From the NCBI GenBank assembly GCA_018056375.1, contig JAGPFQ010000001.1, forward strand, positions 1-39,994: a stretch of 39,994 nt of DNA, in the 5' to 3' direction. Origin of the DNA: Candidatus Dojkabacteria bacterium (lineage in GTDB: Bacteria > Patescibacteriota > Dojkabacteria > SC72). The notes beneath the pieces are model-generated. The model saw nothing but the letters and a program-made list of their open reading frames with translations. It ran no database searches and had not been told where the DNA came from. Below are positions 15,338 to 23,176 of this stretch, piece after piece. A program made the translations under genes and the position numbers. The first letter of the stretch is position 1; each line of letters starts with the position of its first letter.

Positions 15338-15697
15338 ATGGCTAGACCAAGGAAATGGAGAAATGTTTGTAGTTTACCTAAGAATAATAGGTTTGGACCT
15401 CTGGGTGGGGTTACAGACATAGAGGATCATATTACCATGACTGTAGATGAGTACGAAACGATAAGGTTAATAGATTTAGAAGGTTTTACTCAAGAGGAAT
15501 GTGCTAAGCAGATGAATGTTGCTCGTAGTACGGTTCAGGGTATTTATGTTGAAGCTAGAAGAAAGCTTGCAGAGTCTCTGGTAAACGGAATTCCTTTGTT
15601 AATAGAGGGTGGTGAGTATCGACTTTGTGATGGAGAGGGACAAGGTTGCGGACATGGTTGTGGTAGGCGAAGGCGTGGCAACAGAGGGTGGAAATAA
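15338..15697 (+). CDS. DUF134 (UPF0251) HTH protein
   Basis: A 119-residue protein beginning MARPRKWRNVCSLP, the DUF134 signature. A sigma70 region 4-like helix-turn-helix follows at about 36-80: MTVDEYETIRLIDLEGFTQ, then ECAKQMNVARSTVQGIY. The tail has CDGEGQGCGHGCGRRRRG, a Cys/His cluster that could bind a metal or Fe-S cluster, then a basic end. A DNA-binding, possibly metal- or redox-sensing, regulator of the pair is likely. The regulatory role is inferred from the fold. Confidence 0.87.
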   Translation: MARPRKWRNVCSLPKNNRFGPLGGVTDIEDHITMTVDEYETIRLIDLEGFTQEECAKQMNVARSTVQGIYVEARRKLAESLVNGIPLLIEGGEYRLCDGEGQGCGHGCGRRRRGNRGWK

Positions 15698-15766
15698 TTG
15701 TAGTAAGTTTATGAACATATCTACATTCGACTGATTGAAAGTCCTTTATTGGTAAGTGTTTAGAAG

Positions 15767-15816
15767 ATAGAGTGGTTGTCTTGAAAATCACTATATTCCC
15801 AAAAGAAACCACCTAT
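15767..15816 (+). ncRNA. Long hairpin in the gap upstream of dnaX
   Basis: The 240-base gap 15698-15937 holds no gene-sized frame. Its main feature is a 14-bp stem with two single-base bulges. ATAG pairs with CTAT, GTGGTT with AACCAC, and TCTT with AAGA; the arms are 15767-15782 and 15803-15816 around a 20-base loop. SRP RNA often lies just upstream of dnaX, but the conserved SRP loop bases are absent, so no identity is claimed. It could be a leader element or a small RNA. Confidence 0.35.
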
Positions 15817-15937
15817 AGAATTGAAAAATAATTTCTTTTAACCTCTTTTTCTCCTTACTACATAGCCTTAAACTCATCAAATATATATGCTGGGTAAATA
15901 ATGTTCACTTGGCAAGGTTGAAAGTTTGGACTAACAT

Positions 15938-17506
15938 ATGACCATGTCTTCAGTACTCTATCAAAAATATAGGTCACAAGACTTTGACCAACTAAAAGGA
16001 CAGGATAATGTTGTTAAACTGCTAAAGAATGCAGTGCAGAAGGAGCAAATAGCACATGCATATCTTTTGGTTGGTTCTAGAGGGACAGGAAAGACATCCA
16101 CTGCTAGAATTTTTGCAAAAGCTATTAATTGTAAGAACCCTAAGAAAGATGGTAATCCGTGTTTAGAATGTGAGAATTGTAAAGCAATTGCAGATGGTAC
16201 ATTCTTGGATTTGATTGAGATAGATGCAGCATCAAATAGGGGGATTGATCAGATTAGAGAGTTGAAGGAAAGAATAGAGTTTTCGCCTGTTGAGGGTAAA
16301 TACAAGGTATATATCATTGATGAGGTTCATATGCTTACTACAGAAGCATTTAATGCACTCTTGAAGACTTTGGAAGAACCTCCAAAGCATGTTGTTTTCA
16401 TTTTGGCCACAACCGATGTACATAAACTGCCCCCCACGATCCTTTCAAGATGTCAGAGGTATGATTTTAGATTAGGTACTGATGATGAGATTGCTGACTT
16501 AATTAAATCTGTAGCTAATGAAGAGAAGATTAAGATAGAGGATGATGCTCTTGATATCATTGTTAAAAATGCAAAGGGTAGTTACAGAGATGCTCTATCA
16601 ATCTTAGATGTAGTATATAGTGGACAGGAGAAAGATAAAAATGTGATAACTTTGGATGAGGTACAGAAAACATTGGGTCTTCCAGATTCAGAGAAAGTTA
16701 TCTTACTACTTAAATATCTTCTTGCTGGTGATGGAGCTGAGGCACTTGCTATCATAGAGAGTTTGGAAGTCGATGGTGTTAATCTTCAGCAATTTACAAG
16801 TTTTGTTCTCGACTACCTTAGAAGTATTCTCTCTCAGAAGATAAAGAATGATTTTAGGAAAGATTTCCCATTTAGTAAGGATATAGATATTAGGGATATT
16901 CATAAGTTAATTAACCTCTTTTTAGAAGCGGAGAACAAGATTAGATATGCACATAATCAAGCATTAGTATTGTTAATGATTATTCCAGAGATGATGAAGC
17001 CTAATGTAAAGAGTGAGATAAAGATGGTGAATAGGGATGTGAAGAAGAGTTTACCTACAACAGAGGAAAAAGAAGATGAAAAGAAGAAAGAAGAGGTAAA
17101 AGTAAATGGTGAGAAGGCAGTAACAGTTGAGGAGATTAAAGAAGGTTGGGATAAGTTTGTTGATGAGATTAAACCTTTTAATCACCATCTTTATGCTTTC
17201 ATTGGTGGAGGGCATATTAGATCATTTGAGGGAGGTACATTACATTTGGAAGTCCCATTTAGTTTTCATAAGGATAGGATAGAGACACCAAAGAGTAGGA
17301 ATATAATATCGGAGGTGTTTGGTAAAGTGTATAGTGCACCTTGTAAGGTTGAGTGTTATGTTAATCCTGATATTAAACCTGTTGAGAAGGCTGATGCAGA
17401 TATTGTGTTGAAGAATCTTCCTGTTATCCCTAAGAAAAAAGAGACTGAAGAGAAACCAAAGAAGGCTACAGCTAGTGATATTGAAGCTATATTTGAGGGT
17501 GTATAA
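15938..17506 (+). CDS. dnaX: DNA polymerase III tau/gamma subunit
   Basis: DnaX is the ATPase of the clamp loader, which places the sliding clamp on primed DNA. It shows Walker A GSRGTGKTS (46-54), the four-cysteine zinc module (INCKNP, then CLECENCKA), Walker B with IIDEVHML, NALLKTLEEPP, and sensor SRCQRYDF. The remaining part has clamp-loader domain III and a charged Lys/Glu linker (about 365-395). A C-terminal domain follows with an INHAFIGGGH-like strand region, spelled LYAFIGGGH here. At 522 residues it is shorter than E. coli tau. It heads the conserved dnaX-ybaB-recR cluster, here split by mazG and a transposase unit. Confidence 0.95.
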   Translation: MTMSSVLYQKYRSQDFDQLKGQDNVVKLLKNAVQKEQIAHAYLLVGSRGTGKTSTARIFAKAINCKNPKKDGNPCLECENCKAIADGTFLDLIEIDAASNRGIDQIRELKERIEFSPVEGKYKVYIIDEVHMLTTEAFNALLKTLEEPPKHVVFILATTDVHKLPPTILSRCQRYDFRLGTDDEIADLIKSVANEEKIKIEDDALDIIVKNAKGSYRDALSILDVVYSGQEKDKNVITLDEVQKTLGLPDSEKVILLLKYLLAGDGAEALAIIESLEVDGVNLQQFTSFVLDYLRSILSQKIKNDFRKDFPFSKDIDIRDIHKLINLFLEAENKIRYAHNQALVLLMIIPEMMKPNVKSEIKMVNRDVKKSLPTTEEKEDEKKKEEVKVNGEKAVTVEEIKEGWDKFVDEIKPFNHHLYAFIGGGHIRSFEGGTLHLEVPFSFHKDRIETPKSRNIISEVFGKVYSAPCKVECYVNPDIKPVEKADADIVLKNLPVIPKKKETEEKPKKATASDIEAIFEGV

Positions 17507-17515
17507 TTGTCGTTT

Positions 17516-17524
17516 TGTTATAAT
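17516..17524 (+). promoter_or_regulatory. Extended -10 promoter of mazG
   Basis: TGtTATAAT just after dnaX, with another TATAAT at 17502-17507 overlapping the dnaX stop. The mazG ATG is about 29 bases downstream, with AAAAAGGT directly before it. Confidence 0.5.
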
Positions 17525-17553
17525 CAAACATCTAAAATTTCACTTAAAAAGGT

Positions 17554-17892
17554 ATGAATATTAAAGATATACAAAAATGGGAGAGAGATTTTACAAAAAG
17601 AAAAGGTATTGCACAGGATGAGGAGAAGGCTGTAAAGATTGCAATGCTTAAACTTACTGAAGAGGTAGGTGAGGTGTCTAAGGCAATATTGGAGAAGGAT
17701 TGGGATGGTGTTCTTGCAGAGGTTACAGATGTGATTGTCTTTGCATGTAAGGTTGCGAACATAGCTGAAGATTTTCATAACACAGAGAAGTTGGTAGATG
17801 TCATGAAAGAGAAGATAGAATACTCTGAGAAAAGGACTTACAACAAAGAAAAGAACAAATTTGACAAACCATCGGATAAAAAATTCCACTAA
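17554..17892 (+). CDS. MazG-like nucleotide pyrophosphohydrolase
   Basis: An all-alpha NTP pyrophosphohydrolase of 112 residues, the MazG-like single-domain size. The metal-binding helix pattern E-E-x-x-E is seen as KLTEEVGEVSKAI (about 31-43), and the second metal site as LAEVTDVIVFACKVAN (about 54-69). Such enzymes hydrolyse (d)NTPs to monophosphates, often as house-cleaning enzymes. It lies in the dnaX-recR cluster, which fits nucleotide-pool hygiene. The exact substrate cannot be read from the sequence. Confidence 0.88.
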   Translation: MNIKDIQKWERDFTKRKGIAQDEEKAVKIAMLKLTEEVGEVSKAILEKDWDGVLAEVTDVIVFACKVANIAEDFHNTEKLVDVMKEKIEYSEKRTYNKEKNKFDKPSDKKFH

Positions 17893-17893
17893 C

Positions 17894-17920
17894 AGGTCTG
17901 GCCTAGGTCTGCCCCTTGTT
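17894..17920 (+). repeat. Left REP-like sequence
   Basis: Begins AGGTCTGGCCTAGG and ends CCCCTTGTT. It starts 2 bases after the mazG stop and is followed by a T-run (17925-17931), so it may also act as the mazG terminator. It differs from the right copy by two T/C changes. Confidence 0.75.
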
Positions 17921-17929
17921 AAGATTTTT

Positions 17930-18385
17930 TTAATATTCTTTCCTGATGTACAACCAGCGATATCCGTCTATAAGTTCTTCCTCTTCTAGCATAAGGTCAA
18001 AGGGGTTTTGTCGTAGGTACTCTTTTGCTTTCTCCAAATCGTTGATTTTGGGAAGTCTTTTTGCTTGAAAGGGTCCTTGAAATAGTCTACCAACTTGTTG
18101 GTGTTTTCTGTTGAAGTACATAGCATATGCTGTCATAAAGCGTTGCATAAAACGAGAAACAGCTCTCTTGTTTTCCCCAATCTTTACGATTAGATGGTAG
18201 TGGTTTGGCATCAAACAGTAAGCTATGAGTTTTAGGCTAGAACCTTTGAGATATGTATAGAGTAGATTGACAAAAGTTTGATAGTCTTTTTCATCCCGAA
18301 AAATCTCCATCTTCCTATTTCCCCTGTTATACAGGTGGTAGTAGGAGTTTCGTTTGTACAAGAGAAAAACTTTTTCTTTTCGCAT
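17930..18385 (-). CDS. REP-associated tyrosine transposase (Y1/HUH)
   Basis: A single-strand HUH-type transposase-like nuclease. It begins YHLYNRGNRKMEIFRDEKDY, the family N-terminus. PNHYHLIV carries the His-x-His metal site, and the region around FMTAYAMYFNRKHQQVGRLFQGPFQAKR contains candidate catalytic Tyr residues. The end has YLRQNPFDLMLEE. I start it at the ATG at 18385, giving 151 residues. A longer frame to 18511 exists but would translate through the right REP sequence, which is unlikely to be coding. It is encoded opposite to its neighbours and flanked by inverted REP-like sites it probably recognises. Confidence 0.85.
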   Translation of the reverse strand: MRKEKVFLLYKRNSYYHLYNRGNRKMEIFRDEKDYQTFVNLLYTYLKGSSLKLIAYCLMPNHYHLIVKIGENKRAVSRFMQRFMTAYAMYFNRKHQQVGRLFQGPFQAKRLPKINDLEKAKEYLRQNPFDLMLEEEELIDGYRWLYIRKEY

Positions 18386-18421
18386 ACATCCATTATCGCA
18401 TGCAAAGATTAAATAATTATG

Positions 18422-18448
18422 AACGAGGGGCAGGCCTAGGCCAGACCT
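18422..18448 (+). repeat. Right REP-like sequence
   Basis: Inverted copy of the left repeat, with the core GGCCTAGGCC at 18433-18442. AGGGG (18426-18430) can also pair with CCCCT (18455-18459), and CTTTTTT follows, so on the plus strand it forms part of a terminator-like hairpin. Confidence 0.75.
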
Positions 18449-18511
18449 AATATTCCCCTCTTTTTTCATGTATAATACCAATGGATATATAAATTTTTTG
18501 TTTTTAAACAT

Positions 18512-18811
18512 ATGGGGTTACCAAATCCAATCGAGTTAATAAAGATGCAGAATGAAGCTAAAAAGCTACAAAACCAATTAAGAGAAAAGAAGATAAAAGG
18601 TGAATCTAAAAACGGAATGGTTAGAATATATATGAATGGAGCACAGGAATTTGAAGATGTATATATTGATGAAGAGTATCTAGATCCAGATATGATGGAT
18701 CAGATTAAAAAAGGCTTTAAGGAAGCATTCAAAGACTACCAGAAGAAACTACAGAAGGAGATGGTTCAAGATATGGATTTAGATCAGATAAAAAGTATGT
18801 TTGGAAAATAG
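18512..18811 (+). CDS. ybaB: YbaB/EbfC nucleoid-associated protein
   Basis: YbaB is a small dimeric DNA-binding protein found between dnaX and recR in many bacteria. The 99-residue product has an N-terminal coiled helix (IELIKMQNEAKKLQNQLREK), a central strand region with NGMVRIYMNGAQEFEDVYID, and a C-terminal helix with GFKEAFKDYQKKLQKEM. The preceding TATAAT (18471-18476) is a likely -10, located just after the right REP sequence. It is followed 3 bases later by recR. Confidence 0.92.
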   Translation: MGLPNPIELIKMQNEAKKLQNQLREKKIKGESKNGMVRIYMNGAQEFEDVYIDEEYLDPDMMDQIKKGFKEAFKDYQKKLQKEMVQDMDLDQIKSMFGK

Positions 18812-18814
18812 AAT

Positions 18815-19438
18815 ATGACAGTATTACCCAAAAGTGTTGAAAAAGTAATAGAGGAGTTTGGTAGGCTACCGGGTGTTGGTCCTAAGTCTGCATCAAGGAT
18901 GGCATATCACTATCTAAGATCCCCTAACAAAGATGCAACTAAGTTAGCTAATGCTCTTGTAGAGATGGATGAGAGTGTTGTGAATTGTAAGAAGTGTTTC
19001 AATGTAACGGATCATGAGGAGTGTAATATTTGTTCTAGTCCATTAAGGAAGAAGGAAAGGATATGTGTAGTTGAAGAACCATTGGATGTTGTAGCTTTTG
19101 AAAATTCTGGTGTATATGACGGAATATATTTTGTACTTGGTGGTGTAATCTCCCCTGCAGATGGCATTACATCCGAGGAATTAAGATTCAAAGAATTGAA
19201 AGCAAGGGTTGAGGAGTTGTTAAAGGAGGTAGGTAACTTAGAGATTATCATTGCAACAAATCCTAGTTTGGAAGGTGAGGCTACAGCTAGCTACATATAT
19301 GACCTGTTTCAAAGTCAAATGAAAGAAGGTAAACTTAAGATAACGAGGTTGGCAATGGGGTTACCTACAGGTGCTGACCTTGAGTATGCTGATAGATTAA
19401 CTTTAAAGAAAGCATTGGAAGGAAGGAGAGATTTTTAA
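18815..19438 (+). CDS. recR: Recombination protein RecR
   Basis: RecR works with RecO/RecF in loading RecA at gaps. The 207-residue product has the N-terminal helix-hairpin-helix (GRLPGVGPKSASRMAYH), the zinc finger (CKKCFNVTDHEECNICSS), and a Toprim domain (ICVVEEPLDVVAFENSG, then ATNPSLEGEATASYI). Near the end LAMGLPTGADLEYAD matches the usual LARGLPVGGDLEYAD. It is placed as expected after ybaB. Confidence 0.96.
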   Translation: MTVLPKSVEKVIEEFGRLPGVGPKSASRMAYHYLRSPNKDATKLANALVEMDESVVNCKKCFNVTDHEECNICSSPLRKKERICVVEEPLDVVAFENSGVYDGIYFVLGGVISPADGITSEELRFKELKARVEELLKEVGNLEIIIATNPSLEGEATASYIYDLFQSQMKEGKLKITRLAMGLPTGADLEYADRLTLKKALEGRRDF

Positions 19439-19455
19439 CTTAAACTTGCTTGATA

Positions 19456-21663
19456 ATGGATACACTAGGAGGTCGTTTTTTAAGTGAGAACGAAGATACT
19501 CTTGTTGACTCTAAACCTGTTCAATACAATGCTGAGCAGAAAGATATACATGATTCTTCTCCTGCGGAACAAGTGTCTTCTTGGACTGATACCGTGGAGG
19601 GTATATATACTAAACACAGGGATAACCCTGAGGTGATGGGTAGGATTAAGCAATACTATTATGATAAGTATGTAATCAAGGATGAAGATTTCCCAGAGAG
19701 CTACTTTATCAATCGACAGAGAAAAGCAGCAGAGGAAGGGCGTGGTAATACTGAGATAACAGATACGCTTAAAAGAAAGGACATGGATATGGAGCAAAAA
19801 GACCAGAAGCAATCATTGGATTTATGGATAGATTATTTTGCTTCTCCTGATTCAAACCATCTCCCTTCTTGGATGAAGTACTGGGCTTTTAATGGGATGG
19901 TTAAGTTAGCTAGATATAATGAGGAGAAAAAGGAGTTTGAGCCTAGGATGAAGGACACAGTTTCTAATTTTATATATCCCAATCGAGCTGCTTTAGCAAA
20001 GACACTTGATATATTACAGGCTAAATATGGTAAGGAGTATTTTAATTTAACAGATAGAATCACAGAGAAACATGCTCAACTTAAGGGTGTGGAGTCATTA
20101 GAGCGAAAGAAGAGGATATTAGAATTAGTAGAACAACAAGGTTTAGAACAGGTAAGTGGCAAAAATATTACAGTTAAGGATGAGGAGACAGGTCAGGTTA
20201 TGAATGTTAAGAGGAGAGATTTGCAGAGAATGCGAGAAGAAGCAATCGCATTAAAGGAATTAAAGCCTTTATCTAGTAATGAAATTAAAGAAGAGATACA
20301 AAGTTTAATCAACCAAAGATCTAAGGTTTTAGAAGAACGGGGAGTTCCAAAGAAGTTTACAAATATAGATATAAAGGACGAGGATTTTGCAAAGCTTTAC
20401 ACTTATGCCTACAATGAGGTTCAAGCTACTAAGTATATTGAAAAAGAAATTGTGGATGGTCAATGGGTGAAATTCCCACAGGGTTCAGATCCTAAGAAGC
20501 TCGTTGAAGCTATTCAGGGTTTTGGTACTGAATGGTGTACAGAGGGAGAAAGTACAGCTGAGAAACAATTGGGGCAAGGTGATTTCTATATTTATTTTTC
20601 TAATAATTCTGAAGGTAGGTCAGTTAATCCTAGGATAGCTATCAAGATGGAGTGGAGCCAAATAAGTGAGATTAGAGGCATAGATAAGGATCAGGAATTA
20701 GATTCTTATATTTTAGAATCAGGTGTTTTGGAAGAGAAGCTTAAGGAGTTTGGTGCTGAGAGTGCAAAATATCATCAGAGAGTAGAAGATATGAAGAGGA
20801 TGACGAGGATAGATAAGCAGGTCAAAGCAGGTGAAGATTTAACACAGGAAGACCTTTGGTTTTTGTATGAAATTGATAGACGCATAGAGGGTTTTGGGCT
20901 TAAGAAAGATCCTAGAATAGAGGAGATACTTTCAAAGAGGATTTTAAGGCAGGATTTAGCTTGTATTTTTAATTGTAGTGAGAATCAAATAAGTTTGACA
21001 AAGGAGGAGGCATTAAGAGGTGATATTAAATATCATCATGGTCGTCTTGATGTTAATCTTTTAATCGAAGTTAAAGATTTGGTTCTTCCAGAAAGAATAT
21101 GGGGAGACCTTACACTTGGCAGATTAACTACTGCTAGTGGTTTAATCTTTCCAAAGAATATAGGTGGAAGTCTTATAATGAATAATTTAACCGAGATCAA
21201 AGATTCCGTCTTTCCACAGAATATACAAGGAAGTCTTCGACTGAATGGTTTAACCAGAGCCAAAGACTTAGTTCTTACTGAGAATGTAGGTGGAGATGTT
21301 ACACTTGATTATTTGGTGAGTGCAAAAGGATTAGTTTTCCCAAAAAGTATAGGTGGAGACCTTCAACTTAATAGTTTGAAGAATGCGAAAGATTTGATTT
21401 TGCCAGAAAGTATAGGTAGAAATCTTGAACTTAATGGTTTAAGAAGTGCAAAGGGATTAATCATCCCAGATGGAGTAGTAAAAGAGGCTCTTTCTCTTTC
21501 TAACTTAAGAAGTACAAAAGGATTAAACCTTCCAAAGGGTGTAAAACATGTGTATATAGGAGAGTATATCAGTAATGGAGAGTTGTTCAAGTTAAGAAGA
21601 CAATATCCAGATATAAATATTCAGAGAGAGAAAGATCTTTCTGAATATTACAGACCCTTTTAA
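19456..21663 (+). CDS. Large protein of unknown function with 21-residue repeat tail
   Basis: I use the ATG at 19456 (735 residues); the only upstream in-frame start is a TTG two codons earlier. No signal peptide or membrane segment is seen, so it is probably cytoplasmic. Residues 1-340 are charged and helical. A conserved-looking block at about 350-400 reads AIQGFGTEWCTEG, then GDFYIYFSN and PRIAIKMEW, resembling a compact enzyme-like or binding domain that I cannot name. Residues about 542-700 are seven to eight units of about 21 residues with the pattern L-x-F/L-P-x-x-I-G-G-x-L-x-L-x-x-L-x-x-A-K-x, a leucine-rich or beta-solenoid-like tail. It lies between recR and cysS. Function unknown. 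Confidence 0.85.
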   Translation: MDTLGGRFLSENEDTLVDSKPVQYNAEQKDIHDSSPAEQVSSWTDTVEGIYTKHRDNPEVMGRIKQYYYDKYVIKDEDFPESYFINRQRKAAEEGRGNTEITDTLKRKDMDMEQKDQKQSLDLWIDYFASPDSNHLPSWMKYWAFNGMVKLARYNEEKKEFEPRMKDTVSNFIYPNRAALAKTLDILQAKYGKEYFNLTDRITEKHAQLKGVESLERKKRILELVEQQGLEQVSGKNITVKDEETGQVMNVKRRDLQRMREEAIALKELKPLSSNEIKEEIQSLINQRSKVLEERGVPKKFTNIDIKDEDFAKLYTYAYNEVQATKYIEKEIVDGQWVKFPQGSDPKKLVEAIQGFGTEWCTEGESTAEKQLGQGDFYIYFSNNSEGRSVNPRIAIKMEWSQISEIRGIDKDQELDSYILESGVLEEKLKEFGAESAKYHQRVEDMKRMTRIDKQVKAGEDLTQEDLWFLYEIDRRIEGFGLKKDPRIEEILSKRILRQDLACIFNCSENQISLTKEEALRGDIKYHHGRLDVNLLIEVKDLVLPERIWGDLTLGRLTTASGLIFPKNIGGSLIMNNLTEIKDSVFPQNIQGSLRLNGLTRAKDLVLTENVGGDVTLDYLVSAKGLVFPKSIGGDLQLNSLKNAKDLILPESIGRNLELNGLRSAKGLIIPDGVVKEALSLSNLRSTKGLNLPKGVKHVYIGEYISNGELFKLRRQYPDINIQREKDLSEYYRPF
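21079..21560 (+). repeat. 63-bp periodic repeat encoding the solenoid-like tail
   Basis: Units start at 21079, 21142, 21205, 21268, 21331, 21394 and 21457, exactly 63 bases apart, with a last unit near 21523 after one extra codon. Each encodes a variant of L-V-F-P-x-x-I-G-G-D-L-x-L. DNA copies have diverged while the protein pattern is kept. Confidence 0.8.
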
Positions 21664-21724
21664 TCTTTTATTTCCCACCTTTACATAATTATCATGTATA
21701 ATAAAGGGGAAGGAGAGATTTTTA

Positions 21725-23176
21725 ATGAAACTTTACTCTACATTAGACAAAAAGATAGTTGAGATTGAGCCAAATAAGGAGGGTGTGATATCTATGTATA
21801 ACTGTGGACCTACTGTCTACTACCGTATGCATCTGGGGAATATTCGAGCATATGTAAACTGGGATATTCTTCATAGAGCATTGTTGTATCTAGGATACAA
21901 GGTGAATAGGGTGATGAATATCACTGATGTTGGACATATGACCTCACAAGATGACTTTGGTGATGACTTTGGAGAGGACAAGATGGATAGACAGGCAGAG
22001 AGGGAGGGTGTAGAACCAATTGATATCGCAAACAAATATATTAATACAGTTCTTGATGATTACAGAGCATTACATATCCTTGCTCCAAATGGTAAAGAGA
22101 TTCCTGATGATTTGAATCACGAGAATGTTTCAGAGTATGGGTGGACTAGAGCAACTGAATATATTCAAGAGATGATTGAGATAATTAAGAGAATGGAGGA
22201 GAGAGGGTATACATATGAGACAGACCAAGCAATATATTTTGATGTAACAAAAGTTCCTGACTATACAATTTTCACAGGGCAGAAGTTGGAAGAGAAGAGT
22301 GTTGGTGTGAGGGAAGAGGTAGGGGTAGATCCAGATAAAAGAAATCCTGCTGACTTTGTCCTTTGGATGAAGAAAGTTGGAAAATACGAAGACCATTTGA
22401 TGAATTGGCCATCTCCTTGGGGTGACGGATTCCCAGGTTGGCATATTGAGTGTTCTGCAATGGGTACAGCAATTTTAGGTGAGAACTTTGATATCCATAC
22501 AGGAGGAATTGACCATATCCCAGTACATCATGCAAATGAAAGAGCACAGAACATAGGAGTTTTTGGACATCCTGTTGTGAAATATTGGGTACATAATGAG
22601 TGGTTGGTAAACAAGGATGATGAAAAGCTTTCAAAGAGTAAAGGTGCTGATACATTACCTGAGATTTTAGAATTAGGATATGACCCAATGGATGTAAGAT
22701 ATCTTTTCATCTCTGTTGGTTACAGAGTAAAGATGAATTTTTCTCTTGAAGCATTAGATGGAGCTAGAAATTCAAGGCTGGCTTTAGAGAAAAAAGTTCT
22801 TGAATTGGGTGAGAAAAAAGGAAAGCTTCTTCCTAAATATGTAGAAGCTTTCAAAAAAGAGTTAGAGAACAATCTAAATATATCTGGAGTATTAGCATTG
22901 GTAAATGAAATGCTTAAATCTGAGAATACAGATGAAGACAAGTTGGCTACGATTTTAGATTTTGATAGGGTTTTAGGTTTGGGATTAGATAATATTAAGA
23001 AGGATGAAGGATATTCTGAAGGAGATAGTGCAACATTAGATAGATTACTTAAGGAAAGATCAGAGGCTAGAGAGAACAAAGACTATACTAAGGCAGATAG
23101 TATTAGAGATCAAATAGCTGAACTCGGTTACAAAGTAATAGATGGTCCTGATGGACAGAGTGTAGAGAAAATATAA
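21725..23176 (+). CDS. cysS: Cysteinyl-tRNA synthetase
   Basis: This enzyme charges tRNA-Cys. Class I motifs are present: HLGN as the HIGH-box equivalent (after CGPTVYYRM, whose Cys is a zinc ligand) and KLSKSKG as the KMSKS loop. The other zinc ligands are in GWHIECSAM and HTGGIDHIPVHHANE. Length 483 is typical. A -10-like TATAAT (21697-21702) and GGGGAAGGAG precede the ATG. The stop overlaps the rnhC start (TAATG), so the two are translationally coupled. Confidence 0.96.
   Translation: MKLYSTLDKKIVEIEPNKEGVISMYNCGPTVYYRMHLGNIRAYVNWDILHRALLYLGYKVNRVMNITDVGHMTSQDDFGDDFGEDKMDRQAEREGVEPIDIANKYINTVLDDYRALHILAPNGKEIPDDLNHENVSEYGWTRATEYIQEMIEIIKRMEERGYTYETDQAIYFDVTKVPDYTIFTGQKLEEKSVGVREEVGVDPDKRNPADFVLWMKKVGKYEDHLMNWPSPWGDGFPGWHIECSAMGTAILGENFDIHTGGIDHIPVHHANERAQNIGVFGHPVVKYWVHNEWLVNKDDEKLSKSKGADTLPEILELGYDPMDVRYLFISVGYRVKMNFSLEALDGARNSRLALEKKVLELGEKKGKLLPKYVEAFKKELENNLNISGVLALVNEMLKSENTDEDKLATILDFDRVLGLGLDNIKKDEGYSEGDSATLDRLLKERSEARENKDYTKADSIRDQIAELGYKVIDGPDGQSVEKI

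Larger units (their letters stand above)
17894..18448 (-). mobile_element. REP/RAYT unit: Y1 transposase gene between inverted REP-like ends
   Basis: A Y1 transposase gene is bounded by two 27-base sequences (17894-17920 and 18422-18448). They are inverted relative to each other and match at 25 of 27 positions. They are GC-rich in an AT-rich genome and contain the palindromic core GGCCTAGGCC. This is the arrangement called a REPtron. It lies between mazG and ybaB, splitting an otherwise conserved dnaX-ybaB-recR cluster. Confidence 0.75.

Noticed and set aside
15733-15743. GATTGAAAG, which resembles the end of some CRISPR repeats
   Set aside because: Only one copy is present, with no periodic spacers and no cas genes.
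15767-15816. tRNA-like anticodon string (GTCTTGAAAATCAC) upstream of dnaX
   Set aside because: No acceptor stem, D arm or TTCGA-type T loop can be fitted. The region is better described as one long hairpin.
17435-17440. A-run in dnaX as a programmed frameshift site making gamma
   Set aside because: The six-A run lies in codons AAG AAA AAA GAG, not in an A-AAA-AAG register. It is near the C-terminus and has no clear stimulatory hairpin, so a shorter product would barely differ.
18386-18511. N-terminal extension of the Y1 transposase frame
   Set aside because: It would read through the right REP-like palindrome and an A/T-rich spacer. The family N-terminus begins near the ATG at 18385.
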